Shown here: piece by piece, positions 39,546-47,496 of the stretch
Position numbering within the stretch: the first letter of the stretch is position 1
Layout: the number at the start of each line of letters is the position of its first letter
Assembly (NCBI GenBank): GCA_030455605.1
Contig: JAKDPD010000002.1
Location: forward strand, 1-64,000
Origin: Lactobacillus sp.
Lineage (GTDB): Bacteria > Bacillota > Bacilli > Lactobacillales > Lactobacillaceae
Length of the DNA stretch: 64,000 bases
Direction: 5' to 3'
Position numbers and translations under genes: made by a program
Notes under the pieces: generated by a model
What the model saw: the letters and a program-made list of their open reading frames with translations, nothing else
What the model was told of the DNA's origin: nothing
The model's database searches: none

Positions 39546-39588
39546 AAAAAAAGCGCTTGTTAGCTAACTGTTAACAAGCGCTTTTTTT
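39546..39588. terminator. Terminator between convergent TCS and yidC-like gene
   Basis: aaaaaaagcgcttgtta...taacaagcgcttttttt. Confidence 0.9.
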
Positions 39589-39615
39589 AAAGATTCTAGT
39601 TTAATTTTTCTCTAG

Positions 39616-40572
39616 CTATTTATGATGACGCTGCTTACCCTGGTTACGATTTCTGATATTATTGTGTAAGTTCGTATTAGTTTGATTGTTTTGATTCTTA
39701 GTTGAACCGTTAAACAAGGCTGCAATTTTTTCTGAAGTCACTACTTCAACAACTGGTGTGTCCTTGAGTTCCTTGGCAATGCGTGCTTTAACGCGTGGCA
39801 TTAACACGAAGGTGATAATCAATTGTTGTAACATTAAGACAAAGTTGGCAGCGGTCCAATATAGCGCCACTGAACCCGGAAATGACAAACTGAAGAATAA
39901 CGTCATCACTGGATTAAGTAAGAGCATTGACTGCATGGTCTTCTTTTGTTCAGCGGGAATCCCAATCGTTGATAAGTAGCTTTGGGCTAAGGTGAATACA
40001 GTTGCCACAATCGCTAATGAAAGTGATTTTTGACTTAAAGAAATCCCAAAGAAACTAGCGGCTGACAATGCTTTTGAATAGAAGACGGCATCGTAAATGC
40101 CCCACATTACTGGTAATGGTAGTAGCAATGGTAAACAACCAATGCCACCAGTTAAGGATAAGTTATTTTTCTGATACAAATCCCGTTGCCACATGGATAG
40201 TTGCATTTGCTGATCACGGTTGATATCCTTTTGGCGCATTGCCGCTTGGATTAGCTTCATCTGTGGTTGCAAGCGTGCTATTTTTTCTTGCTGGGTGATG
40301 CTCTTGTTTTGTTGATTAAGCATCAATGGCATCAAAATAATTCGTACCATAATGGTTACAATGACAATTGCCCAACCTGCACCATTGTTGCCAATGGCGT
40401 GTGCCATCTGCAACATAATATGTTGTAGTGGTAGTCCAATGAGGTGATAGACAAAGCCGAACAAGCCAGTTGGCAGTTGCTTTTGATTAGTACCATTGGC
40501 ACAACCAGAGAGTAGTAGCATGACGCCAGCTAGACTACCACCAACTAATAAATATTGATGTATTTTTTTCAT
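39616..40572 (-). CDS. yidC: YidC/OxaA family membrane protein insertase (lipoprotein)
   Basis: Lipobox LLSGCANG, GWAIVIVTIMVRIILMPLMLNQQ, GGIGCLPLLLPLPVMWGIYDAVF. Confidence 0.93.
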   Translation of the reverse strand: MKKIHQYLLVGGSLAGVMLLLSGCANGTNQKQLPTGLFGFVYHLIGLPLQHIMLQMAHAIGNNGAGWAIVIVTIMVRIILMPLMLNQQNKSITQQEKIARLQPQMKLIQAAMRQKDINRDQQMQLSMWQRDLYQKNNLSLTGGIGCLPLLLPLPVMWGIYDAVFYSKALSAASFFGISLSQKSLSLAIVATVFTLAQSYLSTIGIPAEQKKTMQSMLLLNPVMTLFFSLSFPGSVALYWTAANFVLMLQQLIITFVLMPRVKARIAKELKDTPVVEVVTSEKIAALFNGSTKNQNNQTNTNLHNNIRNRNQGKQRHHK

Positions 40573-40604
40573 TAAGTTTTAGTGTCTCACTTTCTGTTCA
40601 ATAG

Positions 40605-40880
40605 TTAATATAATACATGAAAATCAGCCATTTTTGGCGAATTTGGGCTAATCTCTTGGGTAATTTCCGTAATCTTAGAAAATGGGCTAAGGCGATGCGA
40701 TAATTTTGCTTTAAAAGTGTTGATTTGTTCTGGTGTTCCTTGTAAGTGAATTGTCACGCTGCCATCGGCATTGTTAGCAACATCACCGTTGAGTTTCAGA
40801 GCTGTCGCAAGAGTTTGCACACTCCAGCGGAAGCCGACACCTTGGACGCGTCCGTGTATGGTTAATTTAACTGTTTCCAT
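40605..40880 (-). CDS. acyP: Acylphosphatase
   Basis: VQGVGFRWSVQ motif, VANNADGSVTIHLQG; ATG at 40880 preferred over the track start at 40937. Confidence 0.92.
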   Translation of the reverse strand: METVKLTIHGRVQGVGFRWSVQTLATALKLNGDVANNADGSVTIHLQGTPEQINTFKAKLSHRLSPFSKITEITQEISPNSPKMADFHVLY

Positions 40881-40979
40881 CTTGAACCTCCTATCATAGG
40901 TTGCCATTGGTGGTTGATTTAATTTTACCATGTTCAAACGGGCTTTTTTTGGTTAAACTAGAAGGAAAGGAGCATCGTT

Positions 40980-41747
40980 ATGCAACAACTTAGTTCAGTT
41001 AACAATCCATTGGTAAAGCGGCTTAGTAAATTGGTCGAAAAAAAGGGCCGTGAAGCAACGGGCCTTTATCTCATTGAAGGCTTTCACCTCTTCGAGGAAG
41101 CTTTAAAGAGTCATCGTAAGCCTGTCTATATTTTGGGGACAGAGCCGGCTTTGCAACAGGCAGAGACTGATTATCAATTGGATCTGGCAGCTGATAATAT
41201 CATTCTAATCAATAAGGCCATTGCCCATCATTTAGCCGCCACTAAAACCAGTCAAGAGATTTTTATGGTTTTAAAGATGGGGCAGCCCAAACAGCTCAAT
41301 TTTAATTATGGCAAATGGGTGCTACTTGATCAATTAGCTGATCCCGGCAATGTTGGCACGATTATTCGGACTGCAGATGCGGCCGGATTCAATGGGGTGA
41401 TTTTAGCACAAGGTAGTGTTGATTTATATAATCCTAAAGTGCAACGTGCCATGCAGGGTAGTCAATTCCACTTGGAGCTTTTGAGTGCTGATTTGATGGA
41501 TGTGGTCACGCAATTTAAACAAGCTGATATCCCAGTTTATGCAAGTGTGTTAGATGAGTCGGCCCAATCTTTGGCTAACTTTGAACCAGTAGCGGAGTTG
41601 GCTTTGGTGATTGGAAATGAGGCGCATGGGATTAGACCTGAGGTGGCAACAGCAGCAACTGCTAAGTTGTATATTCCCATTCATGGTCAGGCTGAGTCGT
41701 TGAATGCGGCTGTTGCAGCGGGCATTATGATTTATCATTTTGCCTAA
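40980..41747 (+). CDS. TrmH/SpoU family RNA 2'-O-methyltransferase
   Basis: LLDQLADPGNVGTIIRTADAAGFNGVIL, LVIGNEAHGIRPE, ESLNAAVAAGIMIY. Confidence 0.93.
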   Translation: MQQLSSVNNPLVKRLSKLVEKKGREATGLYLIEGFHLFEEALKSHRKPVYILGTEPALQQAETDYQLDLAADNIILINKAIAHHLAATKTSQEIFMVLKMGQPKQLNFNYGKWVLLDQLADPGNVGTIIRTADAAGFNGVILAQGSVDLYNPKVQRAMQGSQFHLELLSADLMDVVTQFKQADIPVYASVLDESAQSLANFEPVAELALVIGNEAHGIRPEVATAATAKLYIPIHGQAESLNAAVAAGIMIYHFA

Positions 41748-41833
41748 TTTTGGCGTTTTTACTTGTATTTAGTAAGCTAAACCCGTTATAATAGTGGTCA
41801 TCAAGACCGTCATCAAAGCGATAGGGGGTAGCT

Positions 41834-42181
41834 ATGGCAGAAGCAGACACAAAGGCAGACTCAGGCTGTAATTCGTTAGATTATGAGCTGTGTCATCATT
41901 TTATCAATGCCTTTCAAATCATTGGCAAAAAATGGAATGGGCTTATTATCAGCTTACTTTGCGATACCCGGTATATGCGTTTTCGAGATTTAGCACGTTG
42001 TATTGAGGCATGTTCTGATCGTGTACTGGTCGAACGACTCAAAGAACTCGAACAAGAGCAAATTGTTAAGCGTAATGTCGATGCGCATACTGGTATCATT
42101 TCTTATGTATTAACGCCTAAGGGAGCGGATTTAAAGCCAGTTTTCGATCAAGTGCATCACTGGGCCGATAAATGGGTTTAG
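41834..42181 (+). CDS. HxlR-family winged-helix transcriptional regulator
   Basis: FQIIGKKWNGLIISLL...MRFRDLARCIEACSDRVLVERLKELE...YVLTPKGADLKPV. Confidence 0.9.
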   Translation: MAEADTKADSGCNSLDYELCHHFINAFQIIGKKWNGLIISLLCDTRYMRFRDLARCIEACSDRVLVERLKELEQEQIVKRNVDAHTGIISYVLTPKGADLKPVFDQVHHWADKWV

Positions 42182-42185
42182 AGGC

Positions 42186-42214
42186 TTGCATGCGATTGGC
42201 GTTTGCCGTATTCT
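42186..42214 (+). promoter_or_regulatory. Putative promoter of pheST T-box transcript
   Basis: TTGCAT - 17 nt - TATTCT. Confidence 0.5.
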
Positions 42215-42220
42215 ATGATA

Positions 42221-42442
42221 TGAACGACTAAGACCAAGACTAGTAGCTATGGTAGCTCGAACAGGGAACATGATCAATGACTGAGAGTCATGTTGAGTGA
42301 TATGGTGAATTTCATCTTGTGAGTAGAATTTAATCAATTCCGGTATTCACCGTTATCGAATGCTTGAGTGTAGTTTCGATTGAAACTAAACTAGGGTGGT
42401 ACCGCGAAGCTTCGTCCCTATTTGAAGGGATGAGGCTTTTTG
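42221..42442 (+). promoter_or_regulatory. T-box leader upstream of pheST
   Basis: T-box core agggtggtaccgcg at 42393, terminator aagcttcgtccct/agggatgaggctt + T run. Confidence 0.9.
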
Positions 42443-42461
42443 TTTGGAAAGGGAAATCTCC

Positions 42462-43511
42462 ATGGACTTATTGGAAAAATTAGACCAGCTGCGTGGGCGT
42501 GGTTTGGAAAAGATTAATGCTGCGGCAGATACACAGAAATTGAATGATGTACGCGTGGAACTAGTGGGTAAAAAAGGGGCTTTAACCGAAATTTTGCATG
42601 CGATGCGTGAAGTTGCGCCAGAACGACGTCGGCAAGTAGGGCAATTAGTCAACGAAGTACGTGATTTATTCAATGAGCAGCTTGCTCAAGCACGTTATGA
42701 CCTTGCCCAAGCGCTGGTTGCCCAGAAGCTTGCAGCTGAGAAAATTGACGTGACCTTGCCAGGTAAGCGGCTTAGTCTAGGTGCTAAACATCCAGTCTAT
42801 CTTATCTTAGATGACTTAGAGGCCTTGTTTATTGGCTTAGGCTATCAGGTCGTTCAAGGGCCAGAAATTGAAACTGATCATTATTGTTTTGAAATGATGA
42901 ATTTGCCTAAAGATCATCCTGCCCGCGATATGCAGGAAACTTTCTACATTGACAATGAGAATTTACTGCGGAGTCAAACTTCAGGTGATCAAGCCCGCGT
43001 GTTAGAAAAGCATGACTTTAGCCAAGGACCATTAAAAATGGTGGGTCCTGGTAAAGTTTATCGGCGTGACGATGACGATGCAACGCACTCCCATCAATTT
43101 ATGCAGATGGAGGGGCTAGTGATGGATCGCAATGTTTCGATGTCCGATTTAAAAGGGACGTTGGAAATGATTGCCAAGCATTTATTTGGTGCCGACCGCG
43201 AGACGCGTTTGCGTCCGAGTTACTTTCCGTTTACTGAACCTTCAGTTGAGATGGATGTTTCTTGCTTTAATTGTGACGGTAAGGGTTGTTCAATCTGTAA
43301 GGAAACTGGTTGGATTGAGGTCCTAGGTGCTGGTATGGTTCATCCCAACGTTCTTGAAAATGCGGGGATTGATTCTAATGTCTATGGCGGATTTGCCTTT
43401 GGTTTAGGCTTAGACCGGTTTGCTATTTTGAAGTATGGGGTGGATGATATTCGTGATTTCTATACGAATGATGTTCGTTTCTTAGCCCAATTTCGTCAGG
43501 AGGAGAAGTAA
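42462..43511 (+). CDS. pheS: Phenylalanyl-tRNA synthetase alpha subunit
   Basis: [69 protein letters not shown] at 42462. Confidence 0.97.
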   Translation: MDLLEKLDQLRGRGLEKINAAADTQKLNDVRVELVGKKGALTEILHAMREVAPERRRQVGQLVNEVRDLFNEQLAQARYDLAQALVAQKLAAEKIDVTLPGKRLSLGAKHPVYLILDDLEALFIGLGYQVVQGPEIETDHYCFEMMNLPKDHPARDMQETFYIDNENLLRSQTSGDQARVLEKHDFSQGPLKMVGPGKVYRRDDDDATHSHQFMQMEGLVMDRNVSMSDLKGTLEMIAKHLFGADRETRLRPSYFPFTEPSVEMDVSCFNCDGKGCSICKETGWIEVLGAGMVHPNVLENAGIDSNVYGGFAFGLGLDRFAILKYGVDDIRDFYTNDVRFLAQFRQEEK

Positions 43512-45919
43512 TGCTAGTTTCGTATAATTGGTTAAAAGATTTTGTCAAGCTTCAAGTAGAACCACATGCTTTAGCAGAAAAGATTACGCGGACTGGCGTG
43601 GAAATTGCTGAGGTCAAGCATCCGGCTACTGGTCTTAAGAAATTAGTTGCCGGTCATGTCTTGAATTGCATCAAGCTGGAGGGAACACATTTACATCAGT
43701 GCATGGTTGATGTGGGGGAAGCTGAACCAATTCAGATCATTTGTGGTGCGCCGAATGTTGCTACTGATGAAATGGTCATTGTGGCTTTACATGGTGCTAG
43801 AATTGCTGGTAATGAGAAGATTAAGCGTGGTAAGATTCGCGGTATTGTCTCAAATGGGATGATTTGTGGCTTACAAGAAATCGGCTTTAGCGATAGTGTC
43901 GTGCCTGTGAAGTATCGTGATGGTATTTTTGTCTTTCCTAAAGGAAGTAACATCCAGCCTGGCGAAGATGTCTATCATGCGTTAGGGATGGACGATTACC
44001 TGTTAGACTTTGATATTACGCCGAACCGTGCCGATACCCTATCAATGGAAGGCGCAGCTTATGAAGTCGGGGCAATTATTGATCAACCTGTTAAAGTTGA
44101 GCCGGTGAATTTAAAAGCGGATGGCTCTGATTGGACAAGTACGTTAACGGCTGCGGTAGATGCGAAGCTAGCACCAAAATTCTATTTGCGAAAAGTCACT
44201 GGGGTTAAAATCGTGGAAAGCCCATTGTGGTTGCAAACCCGTTTATGGAATGCCGGCATTCGCCCAGTTAATAACGTGGTTGACGTCACCAACTATATCA
44301 TGCTGCTGACCGGTCAGCCGATGCATGCCTACGATGCTCGGACTTTCAAGACCGGAAAACTGAGTGTTCGGCTGGCCAAGCCAGATGAAACCCTGACACT
44401 GCTTAATGAGAAGGAAGTCGCTTTAGACCCAGCTGATATCGTGATTACTGATGGTAATCAACCGGTAATGTTAGCTGGTGTCATGGGCGGGTTAAATTCC
44501 GAAGTAATGCCAGATAGTCATGAAGTGATTTTGGAAGCAGCAGTTTTTGATGGAACCCTTGTGCGTAAAAGTGCTTTGCGGCATGCTAATCGGACAGAAG
44601 CTTCTAGCCGCTTTGAAAAAGGCATCAACTGGGATAATACCCAAAAAGCGCTTGATATGGCTGCGCTACTTTTAAGAAATGAAGCCAGTGCAACCATTCT
44701 TGATGGCGTGCTTAAGGGGAGCGATACTGGACGCAAACCAGTAATGGTGAAAACCACGTTTAGCTATTTGAATAAAGTATTAGGCACCACTTTAACTGCT
44801 GATCAAGTGGTTGCTTTGTTTAACCGTCTTAATTTTGAGACGCAAGTGGCAAGGGATCAATTGACCGTTGCTGTTCCCGCTAGACGGTGGGATATTACGA
44901 TTCCTGCTCATCTGGTCGAGGAAGTGGGCCGTTTATATGGCTATGATAATTTGAAATCGAAGCAACCATTATTGGCTGAAACGCAAGGGGGCTATGCTAA
45001 TTTTGAATTATTCATGCGTCATGTCAAGCACTTCCTGCAGGGGCAAGGGTTAATGGAGGCACTCTCATATTCGTTAACTTCCAAAGCGCGGGCCACGTTA
45101 TTTACCAAAGCAGTTCAACCAGTTGCTGAAGTTAAGATGCCACTGAATTCAAGTCGCTCGGTGATGCGGCAAAATTTATTGACAGGACTGGTAGATGCTG
45201 CTAGCTATAATTTTGCTCGCAAGGAAACAGAATTGGCTTTCTTTGAACAAGGCCGGACTTATGATCATGCAGATGGTCAATTTAATGAACATGAGCATGT
45301 GGCTACCTTATATAGTGGGCATGTTTACCGTAATAATTGGGAACATGATGAAGCCCCGGTTGATTTTTATTTTGTTAAAGGACAACTGGAGAATCTCTTT
45401 ACAGCGCTTGGGTTAACGGATATTGAGTATCGGGCTGAAGAAATTGCGGGGATGCATCCCACAAGAACGGCTGGTATTTATGTGCAGGGTGACTATGTTG
45501 GCTTTATCGGGATGGTTAGCCATGCTTTAACTCAGACGGAAAAGCCACTGCGTAATAGCGAATTATACGGCTATGAGCTCGATTTGGAACAATTGAGCCA
45601 CTACTTACCAACGAGTACGCAAGCTAAACCCGCACCGAAATTCCCAGCAATGTCACGTGATTTGTCTGTCTTAGTCGATCAATCTCAAAGCAATCAGAGT
45701 GTCATGGCAGCGATTCGTCAAGCGGCTGGCCACTATTTAGTTAAGTTGAGTGTGATTGATGTCTATCAGGGGGAGCATCTGGCTGCTGGGAAGAAGAGCT
45801 TAGCCTATCAACTCACTTTCTTAAACGAAAAAGCCACGTTAACTGATGATTTGGTTAATGAGAAAATGGCTGCAGTTACTACGGCACTTGAAACAAAATT
45901 ACAGGCAAGTGTTCGTTAG
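43511..45919 (+). CDS. pheT: Phenylalanyl-tRNA synthetase beta subunit
   Basis: tRNA-binding domain, DFDITPNRADTLSMEG, RPVNNVVDVTNYIML, C-terminal FDX-ACB fold. Confidence 0.97.
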   Translation: MLVSYNWLKDFVKLQVEPHALAEKITRTGVEIAEVKHPATGLKKLVAGHVLNCIKLEGTHLHQCMVDVGEAEPIQIICGAPNVATDEMVIVALHGARIAGNEKIKRGKIRGIVSNGMICGLQEIGFSDSVVPVKYRDGIFVFPKGSNIQPGEDVYHALGMDDYLLDFDITPNRADTLSMEGAAYEVGAIIDQPVKVEPVNLKADGSDWTSTLTAAVDAKLAPKFYLRKVTGVKIVESPLWLQTRLWNAGIRPVNNVVDVTNYIMLLTGQPMHAYDARTFKTGKLSVRLAKPDETLTLLNEKEVALDPADIVITDGNQPVMLAGVMGGLNSEVMPDSHEVILEAAVFDGTLVRKSALRHANRTEASSRFEKGINWDNTQKALDMAALLLRNEASATILDGVLKGSDTGRKPVMVKTTFSYLNKVLGTTLTADQVVALFNRLNFETQVARDQLTVAVPARRWDITIPAHLVEEVGRLYGYDNLKSKQPLLAETQGGYANFELFMRHVKHFLQGQGLMEALSYSLTSKARATLFTKAVQPVAEVKMPLNSSRSVMRQNLLTGLVDAASYNFARKETELAFFEQGRTYDHADGQFNEHEHVATLYSGHVYRNNWEHDEAPVDFYFVKGQLENLFTALGLTDIEYRAEEIAGMHPTRTAGIYVQGDYVGFIGMVSHALTQTEKPLRNSELYGYELDLEQLSHYLPTSTQAKPAPKFPAMSRDLSVLVDQSQSNQSVMAAIRQAAGHYLVKLSVIDVYQGEHLAAGKKSLAYQLTFLNEKATLTDDLVNEKMAAVTTALETKLQASVR

Positions 45920-45992
45920 TAGTTGACAGACCGTCATGAAACCAATATCATTTATCAGTGCATAGTGATTTAACTAAATGGGAGTGGAGATA

Positions 45993-46475
45993 ATGGCAGA
46001 GAAAACATATCCGATGACTGCCGAGGGCAAAACTAAACTTGAGGCAGAATTAAAACAGCTGAAATTAGTCAAGCGGCCAGAAGTCATTCAGCGTATTAAG
46101 ATTGCGCGTTCTTTTGGTGATTTGTCAGAAAATTCTGAATATGATGCTGCTAAGGATGAACAAAGCCATGTTGAGGATAGAATTAAGCAAGTTGAAGAGA
46201 TGCTTAAGTATGCTCAAGTGGTTGATGCTGATGCGGTTGATCCCAACGAAGTTGCTATCAGTAAGACAGTTTCTTTTTTAGAAGCTGGAGAAACTGACGA
46301 AGAGACTTATACAATTGTCGGTAGTGATGAATCTGATCCGTTAAGCGGTAAAATTTCAAACGATTCGCCGATTGCCAAAGCATTGCTTTGGCATAAAAAG
46401 GGTGAATCGGTGACAATTACGACCCCTGGTGGTCAATTTGATGTCACTATTACGGATGTTAAGGCAAATGTATAG
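45993..46475 (+). CDS. greA: Transcription elongation factor GreA
   Basis: [55 protein letters not shown] at 45993. Confidence 0.96.
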   Translation: MAEKTYPMTAEGKTKLEAELKQLKLVKRPEVIQRIKIARSFGDLSENSEYDAAKDEQSHVEDRIKQVEEMLKYAQVVDADAVDPNEVAISKTVSFLEAGETDEETYTIVGSDESDPLSGKISNDSPIAKALLWHKKGESVTITTPGGQFDVTITDVKANV

Positions 46476-46486
46476 TTAACCTTAGG

Positions 46487-46515
46487 GGAGTAGGGCAAAT
46501 GTTCTACTCCTTTTT
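46487..46515 (+). terminator. Terminator after greA
   Basis: ggagtag...ctactcc + TTTTT. Confidence 0.75.
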
Positions 46516-46538
46516 GCTAACAACGAAGGAGATTCCTA

Positions 46539-47447
46539 ATGAGAAAAGTTGGAATTATTGGATTAGGGCATGTTGGTGCAACAGTATCGTATACCTTGTT
46601 TACGCATGGATACGTCGATGAATTGGTATTACTTGATCAAAATCGGCAAAAGGTCGAAGCTGAATACAACGATTTGAGTGATACCTTAGCGCGTAATGAT
46701 AGCCATGTGCAACTCAAGTGGGGTAATTGGGCTGATTTGCGGGATGTTGACATTGTGGTTACTGCCTTTGGTGATATTGCGGCCACGATTAAAACGGGAG
46801 ACCGTTTTGCGGAATTTGACATTAATGCTAAGAATGCTAAGCAAGTCGGTGCCCAAATCAAAGCCAGTGGTTTTCATGGAATTCTGATTAACATTTCGAA
46901 CCCTTGCGATGCAATCACCACCATTTTACAAAAAACGACTGGTCTTTCGCAGCAACAAGTCTTTGGGACTGGGACTTTTTTGGATACTGCGCGTATGCAG
47001 CGGATTGTTGGTGAAGCACTACATGAAGATCCTAAGAATGTGATTGGTTACGTCCTCGGTGAGCATGGTTCTAGTCAGTTTACTGCTTGGTCAACCGTGC
47101 GAGTTAATAATCGAATTGCGGTCCAGTTGTTTGATGAAGCAACTCAGGCTCGCTTATCGGCCCAACCGAATAAGAATTCGATGAAAGTCGCTTTTGGCAA
47201 AGGCTATACTTGTTATGCAATTGCCACTTGTGCAACGCGCTTAATTCAAGCAGTCTTTACCAATAGTCGGTTGTATGCGCCCGCTTCTGTCTATGTGCCA
47301 GAAGTTAAAACTTACATTGGTTATCCAGCCATTATTGGTAAAGCGGGGGTTGAAGCAGTCATTCCGTTGAGTTTAACGAGTGATGAGCAAGCTAAATTGA
47401 CGTCTTCAGCTTCTAAGATTAAGAAGCACTTGAGTCAGCTTGCGTAA
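46539..47447 (+). CDS. L-lactate dehydrogenase family, L-2-hydroxyisocaproate dehydrogenase-like
   Basis: GIIGLGHVGATVSYTL Rossmann motif, ISNPCDAIT, FGTGTFLDTARMQR, GYVLGEHGSSQFTAWS; resembles L-HicDH (FHGxLxxISNP, GTGTxLDTARMQRxVGEA). Confidence 0.85.
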   Translation: MRKVGIIGLGHVGATVSYTLFTHGYVDELVLLDQNRQKVEAEYNDLSDTLARNDSHVQLKWGNWADLRDVDIVVTAFGDIAATIKTGDRFAEFDINAKNAKQVGAQIKASGFHGILINISNPCDAITTILQKTTGLSQQQVFGTGTFLDTARMQRIVGEALHEDPKNVIGYVLGEHGSSQFTAWSTVRVNNRIAVQLFDEATQARLSAQPNKNSMKVAFGKGYTCYAIATCATRLIQAVFTNSRLYAPASVYVPEVKTYIGYPAIIGKAGVEAVIPLSLTSDEQAKLTSSASKIKKHLSQLA

Positions 47448-47454
47448 TGGTTAA

Positions 47455-47488
47455 AAAAAGCCCGGTAGGAATTCCTATCGGGCTTTTT
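47455..47488. terminator. Terminator between convergent hydroxyacid dehydrogenase and yfhO
   Basis: aaaaagcccggtagga-attcctatcgggcttttt. Confidence 0.9.
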
Positions 47489-47496
47489 GAGTGGTA

